Below, in pieces: positions 9,443-17,026 of a stretch of DNA of 64,000 bases; the first letter of the stretch is position 1, and every line of letters begins with the position of its first letter. The stretch is from CAYSPG01 sp964432885 (GTDB lineage: Bacteria; Bacteroidota; Bacteroidia; AKYH767-A; OLB10), in NCBI GenBank assembly GCA_964432885.1, contig CAYSPG010000006.1:133994-197993 (forward strand), written 5' to 3'. The notes under the pieces were generated by a model. That model saw nothing but the letters and a program-made list of their open reading frames with translations. It was not told the DNA's origin and ran no database searches. A program made the translations under genes and the position numbers.

Positions 9443-11476
9443 ATGAAAAAAATGCTTTGTATAAAAAAGCCGTTAATTGTTCTGATGCTGCTGATGCAGT
9501 ATACTTTGCTTGCTCAAAAACAAAAAGACCAACAGCAAATAGATTCGCTTCTTAAATTACTGGCCACTTCAAAAGAAGATACCGGAAAAGTAAACTCGCT
9601 AAATGCACTATCATTTCAATACAGGTATCTAAACACAGATACAGCCGCTTACCTTGCTAACAATGCGCTAATACTTGCTACCAAACTTAACTACACAATG
9701 GGTATTGCCGATTCTAAATTAAGGATAAGCATGAGCTGCGCCACACTTGGAAAATATGACGAAGGACTAAAAGCTGCCAAGGAAGCATTGGCAATTTTTA
9801 ACCAATTGCTGGCGGTAGCACACAATGCCGATAAAAAGAAACTTCTTAAAAAAAAATACAATGCCTATAATGTAGCTGCGCACAACCTGTTATCGCAAGG
9901 CAACAACGCTGAGGGATTAAAATACTCGCTGCTTGCACTAAAACTAAGCGAAGAACTGGGTGAAATAAGAGGAATGGCGTATGCCACATGGAATGTTGGC
10001 AATGCATATTACGTAGAAAAAAAATTTACCGAAGCCCTAAAATACAGCACAGCATGCTTAAAACTAAGCCAACAACTAAACGACACTGTTGAAATTGCCG
10101 AGTGCTACACCGGCATGGCCTCTTCCCACATGGAACTTTACCAAAACGACACAGCACTAGAATACTGCACCATTGCTTTGCAACTTTTACAGGGCAGAGG
10201 TGAGAAAGCATCACTTGCTGAAGTTTATAACGTACTTGGAATTGTAACCGATAGAAAAGGAGATTACTCAAAAGCATTGCAGTATAATTTTGAAGCTCTA
10301 AAACACTATGAGGAAATAGGGAATAAGGAACAAATTCCATATGTATATACCAACATTGCCAGCACTTATCTGCATCAGCGCAAGTATAATGATGCACTGC
10401 TTTACGCTGACAAAGCCATTGATTATGCAAAGGATATAGGAAGCTTGTCCTATCAAAGTCAAGGCTACCAGAAGCGAGCAGAAGTTGACAGTGCGCTGGG
10501 TAACTATGCACAGGCATACGCCCATTATAAAATGCACATCATGTATCGCGACAGTGTAGATAACGAACTAAGCAAAAAGAAAATAGTGCAGGCGCAAATG
10601 CAATACGACTTTGATAAAAAAGAAGCCGCCACCCGTGCCGAGCAGGAAAAGAAAGATGCCATTGCCCTGCAGCAAGCCACACAGCAACGCACCATACGCA
10701 ACATTTCGTTTGCAGGCATGGTAGCACTTATCGTGTTTGGAGGATTTACGTATAGCAGATATGTGCAACGCAAAAAACTAAGCAACCAACTTGCACAATC
10801 ATTAACAGAATTAAAACAAACACAAACACAACTCATCCAACTCGAAAAAGAAAAAGAAGCCGAAGCTATTCGTTTGCGCATTTCAAGAGATATACATGAT
10901 GATATAGGAAGCAACCTTACCAAAATTGCCATGTTAGGAAACTTAGCATCGGCACAATCAAAAAATAAAATGCCTGAGATGACAGAGCAGCTTGATAAAA
11001 TTTCAGATTATGCCCGCACCGTAAACAGCAGCATGAGCGAAATTATATGGGCAGTAAACCCTAAGCAAGACACGCTGGAAAATTTATTGGGTTATATGCG
11101 CGTGCACACCCAGGAGTTTTTAAAGGATAGTGGCATCAGTTACCAAATAAAATTTCCGGAAGTAATTACACCTATACAACTAAACCCCGATTTAAAGCGA
11201 AGCTTGTTTTTAGTATTAAAAGAAAGTTTAAACAATGCCGTAAAATATTCAAGGGCTAAAAACATTACTGTTAATTTTGATTTAAATGGAAATAACTTTC
11301 AACTGGAGATTAACGATGATGGCGTGGGATTTAATGTGGATGAGAAACTAAATTCCGGCAACGGCTTACAAAATATGAGTGACCGGGCTCAGCAAGCAGG
11401 ATGCCGCATCCAAATACAATCATCGTCCGGAAGCGGCTGCAAGGTGTCCGTAAGCGGAACGCTGCAAAACATTTAA
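9443..11476 (+). CDS. TPR-containing sensor histidine kinase (HisKA_3 type)
   Basis: 677 residues from ATG 9443, chosen because it starts the signal sequence MKKMLCIKKPLIVLMLLMQYTLLAQ; an in-frame ATG at 9338 would bury that signal and the upstream palindrome. Residues about 45-370 are TPR-like helical repeats (ALKYSLLALKLSEELGE, ALEYCTIALQLL). One membrane helix follows (about 416-436) with a short coiled coil. The HisKA_3 dimerisation/phosphoacceptor segment RLRISRDIHDDIGSNL has its histidine at residue 485, and the HATPase domain shows ESLNNAVKYS, DDGVGFN and GNGLQNMSDRA. Such kinases sense through a periplasmic TPR domain and phosphorylate NarL/LuxR-type regulators; the probable partner is at 11916-12557. 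The 3' end overlaps the pseudo-receiver gene by 57 bp on the opposite strand. Confidence 0.92.
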   Translation: MKKMLCIKKPLIVLMLLMQYTLLAQKQKDQQQIDSLLKLLATSKEDTGKVNSLNALSFQYRYLNTDTAAYLANNALILATKLNYTMGIADSKLRISMSCATLGKYDEGLKAAKEALAIFNQLLAVAHNADKKKLLKKKYNAYNVAAHNLLSQGNNAEGLKYSLLALKLSEELGEIRGMAYATWNVGNAYYVEKKFTEALKYSTACLKLSQQLNDTVEIAECYTGMASSHMELYQNDTALEYCTIALQLLQGRGEKASLAEVYNVLGIVTDRKGDYSKALQYNFEALKHYEEIGNKEQIPYVYTNIASTYLHQRKYNDALLYADKAIDYAKDIGSLSYQSQGYQKRAEVDSALGNYAQAYAHYKMHIMYRDSVDNELSKKKIVQAQMQYDFDKKEAATRAEQEKKDAIALQQATQQRTIRNISFAGMVALIVFGGFTYSRYVQRKKLSNQLAQSLTELKQTQTQLIQLEKEKEAEAIRLRISRDIHDDIGSNLTKIAMLGNLASAQSKNKMPEMTEQLDKISDYARTVNSSMSEIIWAVNPKQDTLENLLGYMRVHTQEFLKDSGISYQIKFPEVITPIQLNPDLKRSLFLVLKESLNNAVKYSRAKNITVNFDLNGNNFQLEINDDGVGFNVDEKLNSGNGLQNMSDRAQQAGCRIQIQSSSGSGCKVSVSGTLQNI

Positions 11477-11863
11477 ATGATAGTGAAGTTTTTTATCAGC
11501 CTCTTTTACTGAAACATTTAACACATCACCAACCGAAAACGGTTTTATTAAAAAACCATCAGCACCACCGCGCATTGTTTTAAAAATAAAATCGGGTTGC
11601 ACAAAATCAAACGTTACCAGTATCCTTATTAACGGGTTATTCTTTTTAGCTGATAAAATAAAATCAAAAATTTTTTGAGTTGGGTAATGCCAATTTAACA
11701 GAACAACATCGGCATTAAATAAATGAGCCACATCAACCAAACTGTAAAAGGATTTAAATGAACATAATAATGCATACTTTGCATCTGCCCTTGTTTCTTC
11801 CTCAATTTGTTTTCTAAAATCATCATCCCCTTCCTGAATGATAATGCGCAAAGGATTGTTCAC
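11420..11863 (-). CDS. Receiver-only protein with Asn replacing the phosphoacceptor Asp
   Basis: 147 residues starting at GTG 11861-11863; a later start would remove the first receiver strand LRIIIQEGDDDF. The fold is a CheY-like receiver: acidic cluster at 11-15, the T84 position (VTFDF) and K107 in LIKPF are kept, but the phosphorylation site reads VVLLNWHYP, with Asn57 where Asp is expected. No output domain follows. It could be a phosphorylation-independent partner of the neighbouring kinase or regulator. A canonical -7 box lies 4 nt before GTG and a perfect palindrome sits 35 bp upstream. Its last 57 bp run antisense to the end of the kinase gene, so expression of the two may interfere. 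Confidence 0.7.
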   Translation of the reverse strand: MNNPLRIIIQEGDDDFRKQIEEETRADAKYALLCSFKSFYSLVDVAHLFNADVVLLNWHYPTQKIFDFILSAKKNNPLIRILVTFDFVQPDFIFKTMRGGADGFLIKPFSVGDVLNVSVKEADKKLHYHLNVLQRSAYGHLAAASGR

Positions 11864-11867
11864 GCGG

Positions 11868-11875
11868 CAAAATTA
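11868..11875 (-). promoter_or_regulatory. -7 promoter box of the pseudo-receiver gene
   Basis: On the minus strand this reads TAATTTTG, an exact match to the Bacteroidota -7 consensus TAnnTTTG. It is 4 nt from the GTG start, so transcription should begin at or next to the start codon, implying a leaderless mRNA. The palindrome at 11898-11915 ends exactly 22 nt upstream. Confidence 0.6.
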
Positions 11876-11897
11876 AACCAGCGTGTAGCGGTAAACC

Positions 11898-11915
11898 ATA
11901 CTGCATTTGCAGTAT
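11898..11915 (-). promoter_or_regulatory. Perfect 8-2-8 palindromic operator upstream of the pseudo-receiver
   Basis: ATACTGCATTTGCAGTAT is a perfect inverted repeat (8-bp arms, 2-bp centre). It abuts the stop codon of the NarL-type regulator (11916) and lies 22 nt before the TAATTTTG box of the pseudo-receiver gene. It is the best of three related boxes in the window and could be bound by a dimeric helix-turn-helix regulator. Confidence 0.65.
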
Positions 11916-12557
11916 TTATTTACTACCCCCTCTCGGAAACACCTTGTTAATAGCTTCGGTTTTTGATTTTACCTGCAATTTGCTGTAAATATTTCGGATA
12001 TGTGTACGAATGGTTTCTGGGCTTAAAAAAAGTTTTTCGCTTATTTCCTTATAATTTAGGCCTTGCGACAAATAGGTAATTATTTCGTTTTCGCGCTGGC
12101 TTAGCTCAGTAGCAGGCAATGGTTTTGTTTCTGTTTTTTGAAAAGAGTTTACAACAAGCCGTGCAATTTGCGCACTCATTGGAGAGCCACCCTCCATAAC
12201 ATTGCGTACAGCATCTGCAAGTTTATCGGCCTTATCTGATTTTAAAATATAACCTGTTGCTCCGGCACATAAAGATTGAAAAATATAATCGTGATTTTCT
12301 AATGCAGTAGAAACAATAAACTGAACCTTTGGCTTCGCAGGTTTTGCTTCGGCAATGCATTCAATGCCCGTTTTGCCCGGCATATTTATATCCATAATAA
12401 CTACATCACAATCGGTGTATTTTAATTCCTCTAAAAATAAATTTCCGTTAGCAAATGTTTTTACTACCTCTAAACCTGCCTGAAGATTAAAAAAAGATTC
12501 AAGAATTTTTCTTAGCTCTTTGTCGTCTTCTACAATTACAATTTTAATTTGAGACAT
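11916..12557 (-). CDS. NarL/LuxR-family response regulator
   Basis: 213 residues. The receiver domain has the acidic cluster EDD 10-12, phosphoacceptor Asp56 in VIMDINMPG, S83/T84 and Lys106 in YILKSD. A GerE-type helix-turn-helix occupies about 149-205 (LSQRENEIITYLSQGLNYKEISEKL...IRTHIRNIYSKL). It is a transcription factor activated by phosphorylation. It lies 22 bp downstream of gldH on the same strand and close to a HisKA_3 kinase, the standard partner type. It is the best candidate to bind the ATACYRCA-NN-TGCRGTAT boxes; that link is inference from proximity. Confidence 0.92.
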   Translation of the reverse strand: MSQIKIVIVEDDKELRKILESFFNLQAGLEVVKTFANGNLFLEELKYTDCDVVIMDINMPGKTGIECIAEAKPAKPKVQFIVSTALENHDYIFQSLCAGATGYILKSDKADKLADAVRNVMEGGSPMSAQIARLVVNSFQKTETKPLPATELSQRENEIITYLSQGLNYKEISEKLFLSPETIRTHIRNIYSKLQVKSKTEAINKVFPRGGSK

Positions 12558-12579
12558 ATATTTTTCCGCGATAGAAAAG

Positions 12580-13068
12580 CTATTTTACACTCTTTTCAAT
12601 CCTCACTCCGGCATCCATAATACCTGGCAGCGGGTTTACACGCATGGCTTGAATTAACTCAATGCGATACTCACCTGCTTTAGGAAATTTAAACTGCTTG
12701 CGAAACAGGTAGCGATTGTCATAAATATCGCCTAAGCCATCGCCAAGCCATTTGCCATCCGGGGCGGCCAGTGTTATCTCAACGGTATCGCGCAAAGTTT
12801 CACCTCCAGGAATAATGGTGTTTACAAATAAAAATAAATTGCTGAATCCGTAGAATCCGGCATTACGAATATTAATATACATATTGTGTTCCGAAACCGT
12901 GTCGGCAATATCTATTGTAAAGCTTATTGGTAAATTATAATCCCAATTATAATCGCGTATGGTTTGGTTCTCTTCAAACACACGGTTTGCGTTACACGAT
13001 GCCAAACAAAATGCCGAAAAAATTATAACAGCAATGCCAAAAAAATTATTGCGGTTTTTTATTTTCAT
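12580..13068 (-). CDS. gldH: Gliding motility lipoprotein GldH
   Basis: 162 residues from ATG 13066-13068, chosen because it gives a lipoprotein signal MKIKNRNNFFGIAVIIFSAF with lipobox LASC and Cys25. A longer in-frame opening at 13194 encodes only a basic leader translated from the ricT tail in another frame. The GldH signature is plain: an FEENQTIRDYNW-like start, PISFTIDIADT, GDGLGDIYDNRYLFRKQF, and the C-terminal MRVNPLPGIMDAGVRIEK. GldH is a lipoprotein needed for gliding in Flavobacterium and is found widely in Bacteroidota. The start overlaps the end of ricT by 23 bp, suggesting translational coupling in a holB-ricT-gldH operon. Confidence 0.93.
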   Translation of the reverse strand: MKIKNRNNFFGIAVIIFSAFCLASCNANRVFEENQTIRDYNWDYNLPISFTIDIADTVSEHNMYINIRNAGFYGFSNLFLFVNTIIPGGETLRDTVEITLAAPDGKWLGDGLGDIYDNRYLFRKQFKFPKAGEYRIELIQAMRVNPLPGIMDAGVRIEKSVK

Positions 13069-14257
13069 TCCTGTTATTGTTTGAATTGTTGTTTGGGGTA
13101 GCAGGTCTGTGATGATGATGTGGTTTTTTCTTTTTCTTTTTTTTGCGCCTGTTATCCATGCGGGTAAGGCTATCTTGCCCCACCATGTCGGCATAATCGG
13201 GCTCTTCTTCTTCTTCCACGGCAGGCAACATACTTTTTAAGTCAACGGGTTTTTTTCCGGCTTTGTTCATTGCCAAAATTTCTTTTACCTGTTCAGCCGT
13301 TAACATTACCCACTTATCTGCGCTGCTAAAGTATTTCTCATCCGGTTTTTGAAAAGGTATTAACTCGTACCACATCAGTCGTTTAAAAATATCGGTTTTT
13401 CGATGCATTGCGTTTCCGGTTTCGGTTTGTAAACTAATACCTGAATCGGGAATGTCTTTAAGCGCATCCATGTAACTATCCAACTCATAGTTTAAACAGC
13501 ATTTTAACTTTCCGCATTGCCCCGCAAGCTTAACAGGATTGATGGATAAATTTTGATAACGAGCAGCAGCAGTTCCTACTGTTTTAAAATCGGTAAGCCA
13601 TGTGCTGCAACAAAGTTCGCGACCGCATGAGCCAATGCCGCCCAGCCGCCCGGCTTCCTGCCTAAGTCCAATTTGTTTCATCTCCACTCTTATTTTAAAC
13701 TCATCGGCAAGGCGCTTTATCAGTTCACGAAAATCCACACGGTCTTCGGCTGTATAATAAAATATTGCTTTTTTACCATCACCCTGGTATTCAACATCAC
13801 TAAGTTTCATTTTAAGTCCCAGGTGCAAGGCTATGCTTCGTGCCCTGTGCATGGTTTTATCTTCCTGCGCTTTTACGGCATTCCACTTTTCAATATCGGT
13901 TTGCTTGGCTGTGCGATAAAGCAATTTTATTTCGGCCGAGTCATAACCCAGGTGGCGTTTTTTCATTTGCAATTTTACAAGCTCACCTGTAAGCGAAACA
14001 ATGCCTATGTCATGACCTGGATTTCCTTCCACTGCCACCACATCTCCTGCCTTAAGCGAAAGCAATTCAGGATTGCGAAAAAATTCTTTTCGGGTTCCTT
14101 TAAACCTAACCTCTATTATATCAAAAGGCTTTTGCCCCGGAGGCAATACCATATCATTAAGCCAGTCGTGCACGTTAAGCCTGTTGCATCCACCCGATGA
14201 GCACGATGATGCACAACCTGCTACTTTTTCTTTTGTTGTTGTATTTACTGTTTCCAT
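13046..14257 (-). CDS. ricT: PSP1-domain protein RicT
   Basis: 403 residues. The PSP1 domain is recognised by KMKLSDVEYQGDGKKAIFYYTAEDRVDFRELIK, QIGLRQEAGRLGGIGSCGRELCC and PVKLAGQCGKLKCCLNYE, with the two paired-cysteine motifs CGRELCC and CGKLKCC that ligate Fe-S clusters in the Bacillus Ric complex. In Bacteroidota the gene normally stands between holB and gldH, as here. The C-terminus is a low-complexity tail of lysine, histidine and asparagine runs (RRKKKKKKK, HHHH, NNN) that is unlikely to be structured. Its function in this phylum is not established; in Bacillus it promotes mRNA processing. Confidence 0.92.
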   Translation of the reverse strand: METVNTTTKEKVAGCASSCSSGGCNRLNVHDWLNDMVLPPGQKPFDIIEVRFKGTRKEFFRNPELLSLKAGDVVAVEGNPGHDIGIVSLTGELVKLQMKKRHLGYDSAEIKLLYRTAKQTDIEKWNAVKAQEDKTMHRARSIALHLGLKMKLSDVEYQGDGKKAIFYYTAEDRVDFRELIKRLADEFKIRVEMKQIGLRQEAGRLGGIGSCGRELCCSTWLTDFKTVGTAAARYQNLSINPVKLAGQCGKLKCCLNYELDSYMDALKDIPDSGISLQTETGNAMHRKTDIFKRLMWYELIPFQKPDEKYFSSADKWVMLTAEQVKEILAMNKAGKKPVDLKSMLPAVEEEEEPDYADMVGQDSLTRMDNRRKKKKKKKPHHHHRPATPNNNSNNNRNENKKPQ

Positions 14258-14282
14258 CTGTTTTGAAAAATTTCTCGTTCTG

Positions 14283-15419
14283 CTAACTTCTAATTCGTAA
14301 AATATGATGCATTTTAAACGACAAATCTAAAAATAAAATTTTGGCATTGGCATTGCGCTCAATGTGGAAATATGCTTTGTTAAACTCATCTGCAAACTGC
14401 TGAATATTTTCCTGGTGAAGCATTTTGGAAAATTTTTCGAACCCGGTATAGGTTTGCTCATCAAAACGTGAGTGCATGGCACCTGCAAAATTTGTAATTA
14501 AACATTCGCGTGCTGTTTCGAGCCCAAATTGTAAAAAATTTTTTTGTGTTTCACGCACTTCCTTTGCCATTTCTTCTGTCCATTCCATCACCTTTTTATA
14601 ATTATCAAAAATATTCCAGCACAGGCGCATCCAGCTGATAAAACTTTTTTCAATATCGCCCGCAACTTGCTGCATTTGCACAAGGTCAGGTATTGAATTG
14701 TAATTATTATCGGATAGATGCACTATTTTTTTGGCGCGATTCCACTCCAAAGCATAGTCCGAAACTATTTTTTCGGCAAGGGATGCCGTATCGGTTTGAG
14801 GAATTTTTACCAATTGAGTTCGAGATGCTATTGTTGGCAAAATGTTTTCGTATTGTTCGGTAATCAGAATAAAAACGGTGTTGTCAGGAGGTTCCTCAAT
14901 AATTTTTAACAGTTTATTGGCAGTTGCCGCATTCATTTTGTCGGCATGCCACATTATTAAAACTTTATATTGTGCTTCAAAATTTTTAAAACTTAGTTTT
15001 TTTACAATTGAATTGCTTTCGTCAACATTTATGATGGCTTGTTTTTTTTCTATCTCAATTGCCTCAAACCAATCGTTAGGTTCTAAATAAGGTTTGGCCA
15101 AGAAGCACTCGCGCCATTGTTTTATAAAGTCATTTGTTACAGGTTTTTTAACATCAGCAGTAGCAGCCACAGGTACGGCAAAGTGCAAATCAGGATGAAT
15201 AAGTTTTTGGTATTTGTTGCATGAGGAGCAAACTCCGCAGCTATCCTCCTCGCCCTTGTTTTCGCAATTTATATATTGGGCAAAAGCAACAGCAAGCGGC
15301 AAAGCTCCACTGCCATGTGCACCAAAAAACATGAGTGCATGAGATATGCGGTTTTCCTGTACCGTTTTTATAAGCCGGTGTTTAACGGCTTGTTGTCCTA
15401 TAATATCGCTAAATAGCAT
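14283..15419 (-). CDS. holB: DNA polymerase III subunit delta prime
   Basis: 378 residues from ATG 15417-15419 (MLFSDIIGQQAVKHRL), the usual family start; an ATG six codons earlier is less likely. It is an AAA+ clamp-loader subunit: DIIGQQ at the N-terminus, GAHGSGALPLA in place of Walker A (no lysine-threonine, as expected for the non-ATPase delta prime), the cysteine module CENKGEEDSCGVCSSC, and the clamp-loader motif LKIIEEPPDNTVFILIT with SRTQ. It works with DnaX, also encoded in this window, to load the sliding clamp. It lies 25 bp upstream of ricT in the same operon. Confidence 0.92.
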   Translation of the reverse strand: MLFSDIIGQQAVKHRLIKTVQENRISHALMFFGAHGSGALPLAVAFAQYINCENKGEEDSCGVCSSCNKYQKLIHPDLHFAVPVAATADVKKPVTNDFIKQWRECFLAKPYLEPNDWFEAIEIEKKQAIINVDESNSIVKKLSFKNFEAQYKVLIMWHADKMNAATANKLLKIIEEPPDNTVFILITEQYENILPTIASRTQLVKIPQTDTASLAEKIVSDYALEWNRAKKIVHLSDNNYNSIPDLVQMQQVAGDIEKSFISWMRLCWNIFDNYKKVMEWTEEMAKEVRETQKNFLQFGLETARECLITNFAGAMHSRFDEQTYTGFEKFSKMLHQENIQQFADEFNKAYFHIERNANAKILFLDLSFKMHHILRIRS

Positions 15420-15504
15420 GGGGCTAAAATAAAGCAAATGAATCTAGAAACATTTCGGGGCATTTGCTTAATTAAAACACATTCTTGTACAGTATACTTT
15501 TTTT

Positions 15505-15512
15505 TACCTTCG
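15505..15512 (+). promoter_or_regulatory. -7 box of the TolC/efflux operon
   Basis: TACCTTCG (consensus TAnnTTTG, one mismatch) lies 18 bp before ATG 15531, with TTGT at 15484-15487 giving a 17-bp spacing to a -33 element. It lies in the divergent gap between holB and tolC. Confidence 0.5.
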
Positions 15513-15530
15513 CATCGCTTAACTTGTTTT

Positions 15531-16970
15531 ATGAATCCAAACCATCAAAGAGTTTTTTTTATTGCTTTTACATTGCTTTTGTGTACATATAATTTGAATG
15601 CACAAAAAATTTATTCGCTCAAGGAGTGCTTGGATGTAGCATTAAAAAATAACATTGCCGTAAAACAATCGGCTCTTAATACCCAACTTGCAAAAAACAA
15701 TTTTGTGCAAAGCATGGGCAACATGGCTCCATCATTAAATGGCAGCGGTGGGCTTAACTACAATTTTGGCCGCAGCCTTGATCCAACAAATTATCAATAC
15801 ACAAACGAAACGTTTCAATCAGGCAACGTCTCACTAAACAGTTCGCTTACTTTATTTAACGGGTTAGAATTGCAAAACACCTTGCGTAAAAACAAAACCG
15901 ATGTGATTGCAGGAAAATGGGATGAAGCAAAAACACAAAATGATATAGCACTTGCTGTGGCAACTGCATACTTACAGGTATTATATGCTCAAGAGCAGGT
16001 AAAAGCCGCTAACGACAGAGTGGAAGCAGCCGCCAAACAGCGCGACCGTACAAAACTTTTGGTAGATAATGAACTGCTGGCCAAAGGCAGTTTGCTTGAT
16101 GCCGAAGCATTGCTTGCAGGCGAGGAACTGAATAAAGTTACAGCCGATAACGTGGTGCGCACTTCCAAAATAAATTTAATTCAACTGATGCAGGTAGAAA
16201 ACCTGAGTGACATAATGATTGAATCGCCCAACTTAGAAGTTACTGACGAAAACTCCCTTGCACAAACACCTGAAAGTATTTACAACTCGGCAATATCCAC
16301 ATTACCTGAAGTTAAAAGTGCCGACCTTAAAATAATAAGCGCACAAAAAAGTATTGCCATTGCGCGCGGTGGCCGCTTTCCGCGATTAAGCGTTTTTGGA
16401 TCCTTATCATCAAACTTTACCAACCAGGCAAAAACACTTAACGGCAAACCTTTAATTACAGGATATATACCCAGCGGATATGTAACAGCCAGCGGTGAAG
16501 AAATTTTTCAACCCATTTATGATTATTCTAATGTATATGATGACACTCCGCTAGACGAACAGTTGGACAATAATTTTGGAAAATCAGTTGGCTTTAGTTT
16601 GTCTATTCCTTTATTTAATGGTTTTGCTGTTCAGTCAAACATCAACCGGTCTAAAATAAATTTTGAAAACGCAAAGCTTGCATCACAGCAAACAAAAAAT
16701 ACGGTGTATAAAAACATTCAACAGGCACATGCCGATGCACTTTCGGCATTTAACCGGCTAAATGCAACCAAAAAAAATACCGATGCCTTACAGGAAGCTT
16801 TTACTTATACCGAAAAAAAATTTAATGCCGGCCTTGTTAACTCACTTGAATATATTACTGCAAAAAATAATTTAAACAAAGCCAAGTCAGATATGCTTCA
16901 GGCCAAATACGATTACATCTTAAAATTAAAAGTTTTAGATTTTTATCTCGGAAAACCTTTAGCATTTTAA
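15531..16970 (+). CDS. TolC-family outer-membrane efflux protein
   Basis: 479 residues from ATG 15531 (signal peptide MNPNHQRVFFIAFTLLLCTYNLNAQ); the frame is open further upstream but that part carries the promoter. The pattern is an OEP duplicate: YSLKECLDVALKNNIAVKQ at the start, long helices rich in A, K, N and Q, and the second-half motif SIPLFNGFAVQSNINRSKINFENAKLASQQTKN, ending in KVLDFYLGKPL. It forms the trimeric outer-membrane channel of a tripartite exporter. It is followed by an adaptor gene after a 56-bp gap holding a palindrome; no RND or ABC pump gene follows, so the pump must be elsewhere. Confidence 0.92.
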   Translation: MNPNHQRVFFIAFTLLLCTYNLNAQKIYSLKECLDVALKNNIAVKQSALNTQLAKNNFVQSMGNMAPSLNGSGGLNYNFGRSLDPTNYQYTNETFQSGNVSLNSSLTLFNGLELQNTLRKNKTDVIAGKWDEAKTQNDIALAVATAYLQVLYAQEQVKAANDRVEAAAKQRDRTKLLVDNELLAKGSLLDAEALLAGEELNKVTADNVVRTSKINLIQLMQVENLSDIMIESPNLEVTDENSLAQTPESIYNSAISTLPEVKSADLKIISAQKSIAIARGGRFPRLSVFGSLSSNFTNQAKTLNGKPLITGYIPSGYVTASGEEIFQPIYDYSNVYDDTPLDEQLDNNFGKSVGFSLSIPLFNGFAVQSNINRSKINFENAKLASQQTKNTVYKNIQQAHADALSAFNRLNATKKNTDALQEAFTYTEKKFNAGLVNSLEYITAKNNLNKAKSDMLQAKYDYILKLKVLDFYLGKPLAF

Positions 16971-16991
16971 TAAACCTCATTTGTAAATTCG

Positions 16992-17009
16992 TCCCGATAG
17001 CTATCGGGA
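16992..17009. repeat. Intergenic palindrome TCCCGATAGCTATCGGGA
   Basis: A perfect 18-bp palindrome between the TolC gene and the adaptor gene. A related hairpin, TCCCGA-TGCT-TCGGGA, occurs at 53483-53498. Short GC-rich palindromes of this kind recur between genes in many Bacteroidota genomes. It could act as a weak attenuator within the operon or be a dispersed repeat. Confidence 0.6.
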
Positions 17010-17026
17010 TTCGATATTCGAACCAT

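Noticed and set aside
10026..10932. Several minus-strand frames across the kinase
   Set aside because: Antisense shadows of the TPR and coiled-coil parts; compositions are Cys/Leu/His-rich and unlike proteins.
13673..14200. Plus-strand frame of 175 codons
   Set aside because: Antisense to ricT, whose conserved cysteine motifs are in the minus frame.
15411..15427. Walker A motif in HolB
   Set aside because: The loop GAHGSGALPLA (about residues 37-47 of the protein) lacks the Lys-Thr; delta prime is normally not an ATPase, so this is not a defect.
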